Assembly (NCBI GenBank): GCA_028753945.1
Contig: JAPNXP010000006.1
Coordinates: 1,550,001-1,614,000 of the forward strand
Source of the DNA: Hexactinellida sp. DTS-2022
Taxonomy: Eukaryota; Porifera; Hexactinellida
Direction of reading: 5' to 3'
Length of the DNA: 64,000 nucleotides
The translations under genes and the position numbers were made by a program. The notes beneath the pieces are model-generated. The model saw only the letters and a program-made list of their open reading frames with translations. It did not search any database and had not been told where the DNA came from. Below, in pieces: positions 31,127-42,479 of the stretch; the first letter of the stretch is position 1, and the number at the start of each line of letters is the position of its first letter.

Positions 31127-31271
31127 CATAGGCGTCGTAAATGCAAAGGTCAATCCTTCGGGCCGCCCGGAAATTCCGGGTAAACTCCGGGTATAGTATT
31201 AGTAGCATAGGGGCAACCCTTCCGGGCCGCCCGGACATTTCCGGGCACCCGGGCGGGTTACGACACCTATG
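31127..31271. mobile_element. hAT-like MITE, 145 bp
   Basis: Ends CATAGGCGTCGTAA and TTACGACACCTATG, with an exact 8-bp duplication CTTGACAA (31119-31126 and 31272-31279). The interior is unusually GC-rich (GGGCCGCCCGG twice). Confidence 0.85.
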
Positions 31272-31383
31272 CTTGACAACGCTGGAATGTGATACATTCC
31301 ATTCTCAAATATTGTTTCTACCCTATCGAGTGACCCCTATTTCTTCACCGCACAGTCATTTGAGAATAACTATGTGCATACAA

Positions 31384-31419
31384 ACGTGCCTAGTGTGCAC
31401 GCGTGCACACTAGGCACGT
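31384..31419. repeat. 36-bp perfect palindrome
   Basis: ACGTGCCTAGTGTGCACG followed by its exact reverse complement. It is isolated, with no element ends seen around it. Confidence 0.9.
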
Positions 31420-31799
31420 CCATAAACTGCAACGGAGTTACCATATAGAACATTTTAACAAAAAATTTTGTCCATCTTTTTTCAATCGCAAGTTATTGAT
31501 GAGAATACATGTTGACGAAGCAAAATCTTGCGCCGAAATGAAGTACGAAATCCATCGTCCGATTTTGATTTGGATTGAAATAGGTTTCAGATTCAGAAGA
31601 CATCACTTAACACCTTTGTACTAATTTCTACTTTAAATAATTTTCGTACAGTAAACAAAATAAAAATATCGCAAAATGCTTCGTCATTGCGGTAATTATG
31701 GCATATATCAATCGTATACGGTGATGTCCACATCCACATAGTATATGTTCACACCTTCAGGAAATACAGCTGGTCCTGCCGGACATCACGATTTTAGTA
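31420..31799. other. Intergenic, no gene seen
   Basis: The 73-residue frame at 31403 begins inside the palindrome and has no recognisable domain. Confidence 0.3.
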
Positions 31800-31807
31800 G
31801 TGTGCAC

Positions 31808-32227
31808 CAGGCTTGTCAAAAGTTCAGGTCATGACCTTGAACTGACCTGAGGCAATTTTTGTTAAAGACCTGAACTGACCTGACCAGACTGAGTTAACAA
31901 CTAGGGGACTTTTGACAAGCCTGGTGTTATCGTCATTTAGATGAATTTCTATTACACGGTTTGAAAAATCGTGTTAATTTATGGGAAACAAAACAGAACT
32001 AATTTATCACACACTTGATTACCTATATATCCTAAATGATCTGAAATTCTGAATGATCCGAAAAGACTTGAAATGACGTAAAGAAGACATGAAAAGACCT
32101 AAAAAAGGACCTGAAAAAGACCTGGTTCCAATATTTTTTCAAAGGAACTGACTGACCTGACCGGTACAATTTTTTTAAAGACTTGACCTGGCCTGAGTTA
32201 ACAATTAGGGAACTTTTGACAAGCCTG
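31808..32227. mobile_element. hAT-type element, 420 bp
   Basis: CAGGCTTGTCAAAAGTTC at the left and AACTTTTGACAAGCCTG at the right, flanked by an exact GTGTGCAC on both sides (31800-31807, 32228-32235). An internal right-hand end at about 31908-31924 suggests partial internal duplication. TGACCTGA motifs iterate through it. Confidence 0.85.
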
Positions 32228-32235
32228 GTGTGCAC

Positions 32236-32947
32236 CTATACTATATATTGGATTTTCAATCCAATAATAGTATGTATAGGAAGCGCACTAAAAATCTAAG
32301 GAGCAGCCCCAAATTATACATATCAAAATAAATATTTGAGAGGGTCTCCTCCAAATATGGGGAGACTTCCCCCCAAAGTGAGTTACTGTGGGTATTTTGG
32401 GAGGTCCCCACAAATACATATTTATTTGCACAAAATGGGCGGCGATCCCCCAAAAATGGGGGAGTCCACCCCAAACGACTTTTAAAGTTTACAGATTTGG
32501 GGGAGTCCACCCCAAATTAGACCCTACACACCATGGCGCCGTCGATGATTCCCGGATTAAATGTGGTATACCACATTATAGGAAATTTACGGGAATTGCT
32601 CCAAATCACGTCAATTTCTTTCGCGTTAATTTCCTTGAGCGTTAGTTTCCATGACCAAATTTCCGCAAATTTATACAATGGATGGACAAACTTCCAATCT
32701 ACTTATTATTAAAGACGGATGGTCATATTCAGGGATTACTTCCGCAATTATAAATGCCCGAAATGGAGATATGAATTTCCTTAATCTTACAAGGACATAC
32801 GTCATACGTGTATAATTTTTTAGAACCTTATTTTTTATGTTTAAAAAATACAAAATATTTATTCGCGTTAATTTAATGTATTTTAATTTTTTTAGCTCCA
32901 AATAACGTTAATTTCCTATAATAAGGTAGTTAATGGTTCCCTGATAC
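32236..32947. other. Repeat-rich stretch without a gene
   Basis: Contains TTGGATTTTCAATCCAA and a repeated GGGGGAGTCCACCCCAAA (32459-32475 and 32501-32517) with their near-inverted partners, probably MITE remnants. No supported frame. Confidence 0.4.
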
Positions 32948-33652
32948 CAGAGGCGGTTATATAATCTGGCCAGGTAGGACAGGGTGGGGATATCCCGGGG
33001 TGGGATTTGCTTTTACTTTCAACCCAAAAATGGACGTCTAGAGCACAAAATTTCAATTAGATAGATAAGAATTTATACATACTACAGAATCCAATTCAAC
33101 TCTGGGATTGTCCCAGGGTAGGGCCAGAGGCAATCAATAACTAATGATCCAGGGTAGAGCCGAGCGATAAGACACGAACACGACACGACACGAATTCGTG
33201 TTCGTGTCGTGTTAGGCCAAAGTTTTCGTGTTCGTGTCGTATTCGGTTAAAGTTTCATGGGGGTTTTGTTATTAATATTATACAATACTTGTGGTATACA
33301 AGTTATTGTATAATAGTCGTATGTTATGATCTTAATTCATATTTATTCATTAATTTTTCCAACTTTGTATTTCGTGTTGATATTCGTGTTTCGTGTTGAC
33401 GTTCGTGTTTCGTGTTCGTGTTTCGTGTTGACGTTCGTGTTTCAAGTTCGTGTTCGTGTTCGTGTTCGTGTCGTGACATATTAATGTGGTGGAATTCGTG
33501 TTCGTGTCGTGTTCGTGTCACATGTTTCGTGTTCGTGTTAGTCTTAAAGACAAATTTGAACACGACGCTCACCTCTAATCCAGGGGCCTGGAAAGGGAGC
33601 AAACTTTAAACCTGGTTAATTGTCCCGAATGCCCCCCTTGAGACCGCCACTG
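32948..33652. mobile_element. Possible hAT element hosting the CGTGTT element
   Basis: CAGAGGCGGTTATATAATCTGG at the left and CTTGAGACCGCCACTG at the right are partial inverted ends of the CAGTGGCGG hAT type. I see no clean 8-bp duplication. Confidence 0.4.
33155..33577. mobile_element. hAT-type element filled with CGTGTT repeats, 423 bp
   Basis: TAGAGCCGAGCG at the left and CGCTCACCTCTA at the right, with an exact 8-bp duplication ATCCAGGG (33147-33154, 33578-33585). Most of the interior is iterated GTGTTCGTGTTTC and its inverse ACACGAACACG. The overlapping ORFs are artefacts of the repeat. Confidence 0.85.
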
Positions 33653-33984
33653 TACCAGAAAACTATTTGTGTTCACGAATTCGCATGTGAATTAGCTCTT
33701 ACCTTCTGTGTTCGTAAACACAAGGTTTTCTAATACACTGCAAATCTAGAAAGCGACAATTCAATACGTAATCCAAAATGTTTGTATAGAATTGTCGTAT
33801 TTTAAACAGGTGGGTATTACGCGAATTCTTCAATACTTATAACATATTATTCGTATAAAACATTGACAAAATGAAAAAAATTGTGTTACATATTTACAGA
33901 GCATTAAAGGAGCGCGCTCCTTTTTTTTAAATTGAGGAGCGGAAGCTGGCTGGAGTGCGCTCCAATTTTTAAATATCACTAATC
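33653..33984. other. Intergenic, no gene seen
   Basis: Includes GGAGCGCGCTCC and a second GTGCGCTCC (33911-33965), perhaps a decayed MITE; otherwise featureless. Confidence 0.3.
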
Positions 33985-34371
33985 AAATACAAATTTTGTA
34001 CTGCGACAACGACCTATCGGTTTTTGAAACAAAATAACGGGATTATGACGTCATATAGGCACTTATTTGGGAATAACTCTTTCAGTTCTTATCCGATTCG
34101 CCCACAATTTTAGATGGCAAGACACCATGAAATGAGAGTATGAGACACACGTATACCGATTTATGGGTTTATTACGTCACGTGGGAATTAATTATAATAA
34201 TAATTATTATAATTGCTTCAAATTCATTGCACATATTCACAAATTAAATTCACTGTACATAATGCGGCCGTTATTTGTACTACGTGGTGTCTACCACGAA
34301 CGAACAAAGGTCGCGAAGCGGCCTTTGTGAGAGAGTGATCCGTCGAGAAGCGACCGAGACCGATGGGCTCG
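33985..34371 (+). mobile_element. Helitron-like element, family C, 5' truncated
   Basis: It matches the 51113-51946 copy through GGGATTATGACGTCATA, TCCGATTCGCCCACAATTTT and the 3' hairpins, ending GATGGGCTCG. The next element follows without spacer. Confidence 0.65.
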
Positions 34372-34899
34372 TATTATTAAAACTCGATTGTTGTGTGTGT
34401 GTGTGTGTTTGTCCGGATTGTATTAAAGTGATGAGGGAATAGAAACCGCATTTATATAAGAGATAGAAATTAACTTTCAAATGATACAAAAAATAAACAA
34501 GTATGCTGATTAAGAATTTCGCATTTAGAAATTACTAATATGAATATTTATTGTTGTTTACAAAAAAATGTAAACAAATTAATGAAAATTCAAATTGAAC
34601 CTAGAAGTTAGCTTTCAACGGGGGTCCAGGTATAATTTTGGGGGCCCAGGTGCCCCCATGGCTACGCCCATGATTATAGGTAAACAAGTATCCTGAACAC
34701 GAATTTTGCTTTTATTAATTTAGAATATGAAATACAAGTTACAACTATGGAAATCTTCTAAAGGGATGTAAATTACGTCCCTCTCTACCATTTTCCATGG
34801 CAGAAATGGTGATGAGTAAGGCCAAACAGCGGCAGCAGGCTGTTAACTTTAGGTGCGTAGCACCGATTTGTCGCAAAGCGACCGACACCGACGGGCTCG
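34372..34899 (+). mobile_element. Helitron-like element, family A
   Basis: It starts TATTATTAAAACTCGATTG directly at the CTCG of the preceding copy and ends GACGGGCTCG. A short foreign insert (GGGGGCCCAGGTGCCCCCATG, about 34640-34662) interrupts the GTAAACAAGTATGCTG repeat region. Confidence 0.7.
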
Positions 34900-35370
34900 T
34901 TTATAATAAACCTAACATATTCGTTGAAATTTGATTCTCTACAGTCTACAACTATAATTAGATTTCCTCCCACACTATCTTGTTTCTATTAGTTTGATTT
35001 GTTTTTATATAAATGAGAATTGACCTGGTTAAGAATAAAATTCTTTGTTCTATTATTAGAGACGTGGGATTTAAACAGATAAACAATGTTACGTACCATT
35101 ATCCATAATATTTGAAAGTTAATTACTTAATACGATATATAAAGATCTAATTGGAGAACAATCATGTCAATATTAATACTACGTATTAATATTGATGATT
35201 AACTTAAACTGAAGGAGCTCTTACTATACGCATGTTCCTTGTAGAGCCGGTATAACATTGTGTTAGCTGAACAGCTCATTAAGCTCGTTTCGTTAATTGA
35301 AACTGCAAAACTAAATGAAATTCAGCCTGTTAGTGTAAAGGTTTGTTCATACAATAGACAAAATTATTTG
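34900..35370. other. Intergenic, no gene seen
   Basis: AT-rich, with a palindrome TATTAATACTACGTATTAATA near 35168-35188. No supported frame. Confidence 0.3.
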
Positions 35371-35378
35371 GGTTCTAG

Positions 35379-35503
35379 CAGAGCTTTTCTCGAGTCATTT
35401 GATTGACTCGAAGACTCGCGAGTCACCACGAATCAGACTCAGTGACTCGAGTCATTGAATTTTGTCACGAGTCAGGTGACTCGGTGACTCATGAAAAGCC
35501 CTG
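35379..35503. mobile_element. hAT MITE, 125 bp
   Basis: CAGAGCTTTTCTCGAGTCA to TGAGTCACC-type motifs and ATGAAAAGCCCTG, with an exact 8-bp duplication GGTTCTAG (35371-35378, 35504-35511). Same family as 5509-5623. Confidence 0.9.
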
Positions 35504-35511
35504 GGTTCTAG

Positions 35512-37750
35512 CAATAGTGTGCGTTATGTGGGGTATTATAAGTATTTTATGATTGGTCAATTTAGAATATAAACTTATGCACCAACTCTAATTTGGAGGT
35601 TAACAACAACTCGCTATGAGCATTCTGGACAAGGGCGCTCGCAGACCTAGTTTTTGTGGAAGTATACGAGTGAAATAAAGGCAGACTGTCCTACCTCGGG
35701 ACAGTATCTCGTCAGGATTTTGAAGCCCTAGAAAACCAGGGTAAAACTTTGCGACCTTGAGGCCTCAAACCCCATTTCTCGCACTCTCAGATAAATATTT
35801 ATGTCAAATGGTCTGGTAAATCGATCGTCAATTCACTCTTGTTTCCCATTAAAACCATCATTGCAATAAATATTATTGTTTTTCCTATGATATATTCAAG
35901 AAGTTAAAGCTAAAGAATGTCAGAAATTATATCAAGTTAGTATACTTGATATTATGAATCGGCCATCAGATACAGCACATTTAATAATAGATTACTAGGT
36001 ATCTAGATAAATGTAAATACACGTATACAGTGGTTAATGGGTCATATTTTATAAGGGCTAAATACAGTGGACGCACGTGCGTCTAATGCGTGCGCCCCTG
36101 ATTCTGGATTGCAAATCGAAATTTTGGTAGTTTGGCTTAGACCAACAAGTTTTTGAGTTGTTCAGGGAAGTTTATAGCTGCTATTGCCACAGGTCGCCAC
36201 GAAAAGCTCTACATTTGTAGGATGTAGATCACAGAGTGTAGTTCGTATTAATAAATTAAACAAAAGATTAGTATTGTTACTCTTCTGATCACATTAAGCC
36301 CAATAGTTGACGGATAATTGCAGTATAACTCCGATACAACTTAACCAGGTGCTTAATTGACAAAACGGGGGCAGTTTTTTCTATAAGATGTGTAATCATA
36401 AATTCATAATATAACATTAAACAGATGGGAGTGAACATTTTCATATATTCGTGAGATAGTTATACAAGCTAATGTAATAAAATTTCCTACTCAATCTGTC
36501 AACTAACACAGATGTAACGCTGCTTAATTATAATATTTTAGGTATGTTAGTGGCAGATGGTCTAGCTTGATAATAAATTGAAAGGAATTCGTTTGATGAC
36601 TCTTCAAAAGATAACAGCATTCCTAGCTTGTCTTCTTTGAAATGGATAACGTTTTTTGAGGAGTAACTCCTTTTTATTGATATTAAGCCCCTTATTAGCT
36701 CTTATAAATATTCAAATTTACTAGAAGTTGTTAAATTAAACTAATTGGAATTTAATTGGATTTGTAGATAATCAATAAAACAATTGTGTTAAATCTGGTT
36801 AAATTATATTTAATTTAATTTTATACATGTACTCAAAGTATATTAAATTCACTTGTACATATCAACAAATATATCCATTATTTATCTTTAATAGAAATGC
36901 ATAATGAGTAGACAGGTAGATAAATATGAATTGCTTCTCTACTGAAGAACGAGGAATATTATTGTAATCATAAGTAGGGCACTAGGATCCTCAAACCAAG
37001 ATTATAGTATGATCCAGTTAGCGATCCATTTTCCAGGGGTGATTCGTGATGGGGATATTATGGGTGATTTTCTACCAACCAATCTCGATCCTTTTTCTGA
37101 TTTAGAACACAAACATTAATAGCTTGACAGTTTAACTTGTATCTGCTGTAATTTACAACTTTATTATCTGTAGTTCAATCATAAGCTAGAACCTTCAATT
37201 TATAAAACAAAGGGTAAATTTTTGAAAAATATTGAATTACAATACCGACACTATTGATTCATTTGATATGGCAGTTATTTAATAAATTAGATTGGTTACA
37301 CACAATGCTAGACATAAACAACCCATTTAGAATTCTCAACGAGACTTTCTTTGTTGAAAAAGTAATTGTATATATATTTATATTTATAAATTATCAATTT
37401 GAGAGTATTGTATTGTAGTACGTCTTAGACACTATTTAATGGATAGAAATGTATTCATTCTAATTTTTATTAATTTAGAATCCTCATAGCTTTTTGTTGG
37501 GAAAACATAATTTCATCATTTAAATTATCTAAAATAACTCGACGATGTATTGTGTGTATTTGAAAAGTATTTGTAAATTCAAATACTTTTAAATGTCTAA
37601 AGGGGTGTTTAGATAATCGAGAGTTCGGTTAATCGAAGCTTGGATAATCGAGGTACTTATTTGAAAACAAGTACGTATACTATATTACAAATACAAATGT
37701 ATTATACCTCATATCTGCAATTAATAATTAATAATACGATCATTATAATA
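35512..37750. other. Long intergenic stretch, no gene seen
   Basis: No ORF of note on either strand. A MITE-like end CAGTATAACTCCGATACAACT occurs at about 36321. At 37598-37645 there are short GATAATCGAG repeats. I cannot exclude small exons. Confidence 0.35.
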
Positions 37751-37880
37751 CAGTAGATGTCGGATATAAGAACATATCGGATATAAGAACACAATGTTGA
37801 AAAATGGTTGACATATACCCTATATAATTTATGTCGGTTATAAGAACATTAAGTGCAGTTCCCGACGACTTATTTTTGAC
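37751..37880. mobile_element. Half copy of the 20283 MITE family
   Basis: CAGTAGATGTCGGATATAAG after TA, with further GTCGGTTATAAGAACA and the core CAGTTCCCGACGA. The second inverted end is missing. Confidence 0.5.
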
Positions 37881-38154
37881 AATTATTATACGTTATTTAG
37901 GCATGGGTAAGTTCTTTTGGCTCAAAATATTTGTACAAGTTTACTATAGTAGCTACTGTAGGATCGTGATAGGAACCTGGAACTACATAAATTTAGCTAG
38001 GATCTGGTAGGATCCGTTTCTAAGGTCTTTTAATAAATTATTGACCATTTGCCATAGTTTAAATAACGATAATACAAAGTATACCATATATTAATTAATG
38101 AACAGTTTGCAAAATAATACTCAATCTACCCTCATTCATCATACAATACAAAAA

Positions 38155-38784
38155 TCAAATAATCTTGTTTCTACCGCCATACAACAGTCTGTCTTTCTGC
38201 TCAAGCAGGTATTGGGAAATTCCCAAAAAATTAGATCGCGGTTTTCTCTTACACGTGGATAAATTCGGGCCTAAATCTATCTCTTGCAGTGAATCCATGG
38301 TTTGATGTCCTGTTAGCGGTAAACTTGGATCAGTTGTGGTTGCCGAGATAAAGAACGTGAAAGGAGTAAGCCAAAGACAGAATGTGAAGAAAGCTAGTAT
38401 TTCTGAGAACGGACAAATGTGCTCTAGGAAGTATTCGTAGGCCAGATAGTGTTGTAGAAGCAGCAGTGTGGACCCTAGCAGGAATAGCGGATCAGTGAAC
38501 ACCACGTACGGGAAGTGCTTGATGCAAGTGTAATAGCACAAGTGCATCAACACGCCATTAATAATAATCGAGTACGGTATGCCGTCTATAACCAGCGCTA
38601 AATTGCAGAATAGAGAGAACATGAGCATGTAGCGCACATAGCGTCTCGATTTAGTGCTGTACTCCTCTATGAGCTCTGCCAGGTAGTAGAGAGCGGCTGC
38701 TATGCCCAGTGTTATGAACAGGAGTTGGAATAGAGAGCCGGGCCAGCTCAGGAGGTACAGGAATGTGTTGCTCTTGTAGATCAT
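38155..38784 (-). CDS. TEX261: TEX261/SVP26 family membrane protein
   Basis: Single-exon gene of 209 residues; start chosen at the ATG followed by IYKSNTFLYLLSWPGS. The protein closely follows TEX261: a first membrane segment ending LYYLAELIEEYS, several further hydrophobic helices, VVFTDPLFLLGSTLLLLQHY, and YEYFLEHICPFSEILAFFTF with CLWLTPFTFFIS, the most conserved block. Length is close to the family norm (about 196). Relatives sit in the early secretory pathway; yeast Svp26 helps sort type II membrane proteins such as glycosyltransferases into COPII vesicles. The C-terminal 45 residues are divergent and hydrophilic. Third codon positions look richer in G/C than the surroundings. No intron is needed. 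Confidence 0.92.
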   Translation of the reverse strand: MIYKSNTFLYLLSWPGSLFQLLFITLGIAAALYYLAELIEEYSTKSRRYVRYMLMFSLFCNLALVIDGIPYSIIINGVLMHLCYYTCIKHFPYVVFTDPLFLLGSTLLLLQHYLAYEYFLEHICPFSEILAFFTFCLWLTPFTFFISATTTDPSLPLTGHQTMDSLQEIDLGPNLSTCKRKPRSNFLGISQYLLEQKDRLLYGGRNKII

Positions 38785-38929
38785 TATTAATATTGGCAAA
38801 CTTGCCCTGTTGTCTCAAATATAATGCTTAACTAGCACTATATAGGAATATATTCTACGTATATACTATTGCGGTCCTAACTGCATTTTAAAGTGTATCA
38901 ATTATGTTGCTCTAATAATTATGTATATG

Positions 38930-39338
38930 TTATGTCGATTTTGTCAAATGTTGATTTTACAAAATCAACATGAATCAACGGAACTAAAACAAGTGTTCGA
39001 TTGTGGCTATATTACTCGGATAGGCCTTGTTTTATTGCATTTTGTTCAGAATTCGCTTCATCCAAGTAAGTTTATACCTAAGTATACACTTGTATGAAGA
39101 AAAAAATTTACTAGTTTGCAAAATCAACGAATAAAATATGTCGATTTTATAAAATCAACATATTTTATTAGTTGGTTTTATAAAATCGATTATGTCCAAG
39201 TTGATTTTATAAAATCAACATATCGATTTTAAAAATAAACTATTTTACAAATTAAAGTTCAGTTTGTATGTTGATGTTACAAAATCGACATTTTGGATGT
39301 CGATTTTGTAAAATCAACATTTGACAAAATCGACATAA
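38930..39338. mobile_element. Foldback MITE with 37-bp perfect inverted ends, 409 bp
   Basis: The left end starts TTATGTCGATTTTGTCAAAT and the right end is its exact reverse over 37 bp. The interior repeats ATGTTGATTTT/AAAATCAACAT palindromes many times. It lies 150 bp upstream of the TEX261 start. Confidence 0.85.
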
Positions 39339-40316
39339 AATATATATGGGCGTAGCCGATTGTTAGGTAGTATAGCTATTGCTAAACCAATTTGAAAGCA
39401 TGTCGAGCATTATAATAAGTAAAGTATTCAGAGATAGGCCAAATCCCTAGGGAAATAGAGATTTAAGGTAAATCCCAGTCACTTTCAGGATGGGATTGGG
39501 AATTAATCTGAAAATCTCAAACCCCAAGGAGTGGGAATAGGACTTAATCCCAAATATATATTAAGAATGGGAATTAAGAATATAATTCTAATGAAACCCC
39601 TTTCTGACCGTATTTACTCGAATTGTACTAGTAGCCTAGAAGATTGTAAATGTTTAGCCGCCCGCAGGGGGGCTATTATTTGAGCTGAGCTACTATTGGC
39701 TTAGTGGAAATTTTAGCTTTGCTACTCACCTGTTTTAGAATCGATTGGAGTCTCAACATTAAGTTGTTGTGGGGTATTTGGGCTATACCGTAGAATCGGG
39801 ATAGTAGGCACCGAAGCCTAACATACTATAGCACTAATGCAGCGATTTCCAACCTATATTAACTGAGGCCCCCCCCTATAGCAAAATACCAAAACACCAC
39901 TGAACTATATATTGGCTCTACGAGGAGGTCTCGCTCTGGTAGCCCCAGCTCTCGAAATAAGATGAGTTGGAAGAGTTATCGGACGGTGGAGTGATTGATA
40001 CTTACTTACTAATGACATGAGGTTGTTGTGCGTGCCTACTGCCTACATTGACAGGGAGCTTATTTCATCCGTTTATCCCGATTATACGCATGTTATCGAA
40101 AGTAATTATCTAATATATTTCCAATGAATTGAAATAGTAATAGGCATGAAAACATTTTAAACCTCAGGGAACCAAATATGTGTACATTTAAGAAATTTTC
40201 ATGACACGAACACATACAAATACTAAGGAAATGCAATTGAGGCCATAGTTAGTTAATTTAAAAAAACTAATATTAAATAATTTACAAAAATAAACAGATT
40301 GAGAAACAGATATACC
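39339..40316. other. Intergenic, no gene seen
   Basis: Contains GGGAATTAA/AATCCCA short repeats (39450-39580), which resemble a decayed MITE, and a hAT-like single end GCAGCGATTTCCAACC near 39840. Confidence 0.35.
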
Positions 40317-40568
40317 ATGGCCTACTTAATATACGGCCGTGTATGTCACCGAGAAGGCCAAAAAAATAGAAGGCCAGTTTATAAATTTCATTCTAGGATA
40401 AACAATGCCTCCTATTGTTATTATTTTGTATATGGAGTAATCAACCATTGCGAGTCCAATGGAACCACTTTGGAGAATTTCAGATTTGTGGTTAAGCTGT
40501 TTACTAATATAGTGCAAAAAACAGACATAGAAGAGCTGCGAAAACACATTGATAATTACCAGCGATAA
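40317..40568 (+). CDS. Small ORF, 83 residues, function unknown
   Basis: The ATG sits in an ideal ACCATGG context. The peptide (MAYLIYGRVCHREGQKN at the start; ENFRFVVKLFTNIVQKTDIE then ELRKHID near the end) has balanced composition and a charged helical C-terminus, with no signal peptide or membrane segment. I do not recognise the family. It could be a small gene or the last exon of a gene whose upstream exons I have not found. The opposite frame is also open, which lowers confidence. Confidence 0.35.
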   Translation: MAYLIYGRVCHREGQKNRRPVYKFHSRINNASYCYYFVYGVINHCESNGTTLENFRFVVKLFTNIVQKTDIEELRKHIDNYQR

Positions 40569-40837
40569 GTATTCTTTGATGGATAAACATGTGTTTTAAT
40601 GACAATTATATTTAGACGATTTAATCAAGGCAGTTAATATTTAAATTATGTTCCACAATAAATCAATTTAGAGCAGCGGTCTCCAACCGGAATTCATGAA
40701 CTTCTAGGGGTCCACAAGGGTGCATGGGGAATAAGGGGGTATAACAAGAGGATATAATTGTCCTTATTTGCCATTAAGGGTTCAGCAACTTCAGTTATCT
40801 ATTGGGACATATATATATATATATATAAGTTATAACA

Positions 40838-41145
40838 CGAGCCCTTCGGTCTCGGTCGCTTCGCGACGGAGAACTCAAACGCTACGTGGTGTCGATTTTT
40901 CAATAGACAAATAGCAATAAATATTTATAATATAATTTGTAAAGGCGAATTCGAATTCAGCATACTTGTTTACCTATAATATCCGTTGGAAGCTAGCTTC
41001 TAGGTTCATTTTCAATTTTGATGTTTTTACATATTTTTGTAAACAACAACAATAAATATTCATACTAGAAAATTTTAATTGCGACATTCGAATCAGCATA
41101 ATAGTTTACATATAATACCCATTGGAAGCTGGCTTTCCAGTTAAA
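40838..41145 (-). mobile_element. Helitron-like element, family A, 3' part
   Basis: On the plus strand CGAGCCCTTCGGTCTCGGTC follows an A, then the GTAAACAAGTATGCTG-type repeats (reverse) occur twice. The 5' end is not visible. Confidence 0.6.
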
Positions 41146-42011
41146 TTAAGCTGTAACAGCTAATTAGGATGTAGATACTAACTTGGCTATCGGTTGTACA
41201 GCCATTAACAACACAGACTCGTTATTCATTAAATAATGAAATCTTCTTAAATTAAGTAATTTAGTTAATAAAACCGCTGTCTCTAAACTTATCAAGTAAA
41301 CTTGAATTGACTATAGATTTAAATATTTCTCAGTGGGGTAATAAAAACTGTTATAGATCTGAGGATAAGTGAAAAGGTAAGACTTCCTCGGGCCAAACAT
41401 CCTGGTTACGGACACTTAAGTTTTCCTAACATTTTTGAGGAATCCCGTTGATTTAATGCCTTCAACGTTCATGACCAATGCCCGAAAACTAATTGAGCAT
41501 AAATACTTAGGATATGACTCCGGATATTTAATGTATCTGCGGCCCTAAACCGTATATAATAGTAGTCCCCTTGAACCCCCCCCCCCCCAAGTAGCAAATA
41601 AATATATATTATCGTCTCAACACGATTATCAACCGACTATAATAAATAAATTGTAATAACATGTGGTAATCTCGAAAATTCACAAAATATTTGGTTTCAA
41701 ATGGCGAAAAAACACTAAGCGCCTAGGTTACTTACTATTCAAGTAAATACGGTAGTTTCCAAACAAGGAATATAAACTGTATTCTATTTAAAACTCCCGA
41801 AAATATTTATAAGATATATTCTTAAATATAATAATGCCAAAGTTGATATACTAAGGGGATTAGCGAGCTTGAATAAAGACTGGGACCGCTTATAAATACA
41901 GAAATAAATACTAATATATTTCAAATCAAGACAAAGTTAAGGTTTAAACTGGTATAACTCAAAAGGTGATTAGCGGCTCCAATAGCTTATCAGTAAATAT
42001 GAGTGATTTAC
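41146..42011. other. Intergenic, no gene seen
   Basis: Includes a run of twelve C (41577-41588), which may be an assembly-sensitive site. Confidence 0.3.
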
Positions 42012-42170
42012 CCTTCCCAGTATACCGATTATAAATGTTATTCAGAATGTACACGAGAAACAGTGCTGCAGAAGGGAGACCGTACAATAATCCAAATAGT
42101 GAGCAGAAAAAATAATTAAGCCAATCACGTAATTCGGTAAATATTGAATCAAGTAGCATATTTGGAGACT
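42012..42170 (-). CDS. Exon candidate of a multi-pass membrane protein
   Basis: 159-nt segment between TTCAATTTTACAG and GTAAAT on the minus strand. The frame with ELRDWLNYFFCSLFGLLYGL followed by PSAALFLVYILNNIYNRY gives a long hydrophobic segment with a basic end. A second frame is open for nearly the same length, so the choice rests on composition. It lies downstream of the exons at 42480-43216. Confidence 0.35.
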
Positions 42171-42231
42171 CTGTAAAATTGAATTGAATATGAATCCCCA
42201 TTTTCCACAATTATTACTCGTAAGTAAAATA

Positions 42232-42415
42232 CAGTCGACTCCGCGTATAGAGTAACCTCGGGACAATGTTAATTTGATCTAAATAAACGGAGAAATCAAT
42301 TAACCGAAATTATTTTAAGCCAAACTGTCATTCCGTCCTATAAATTCTGGGAAATTTTGATTCCATTAAGCGGAGAAATCTATTAACCGGTGGCTCTATT
42401 AAGCGGAGTCGACTG
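42232..42415. mobile_element. Tc1/mariner-like MITE, 184 bp
   Basis: CAGTCGACTCCGCGTATAGAG at the left and TTAAGCGGAGTCGACTG at the right, next to TA on both sides. It would lie in an intron of the candidate membrane-protein gene. Decayed relatives occur at 30730, 60540-60660 and 61930. Confidence 0.8.
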
Positions 42416-42479
42416 TATTAAAATTACAGCAAGAGAGCTGTTATTAACCAGAAACATGCGCTAATTGTTAAGAACATAA

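Noticed and set aside
33324-33609. ORFs rich in His-Glu or Cys-Ser
   Set aside because: Translations of the CGTGTT repeat; both strands are open only because of the repeat.
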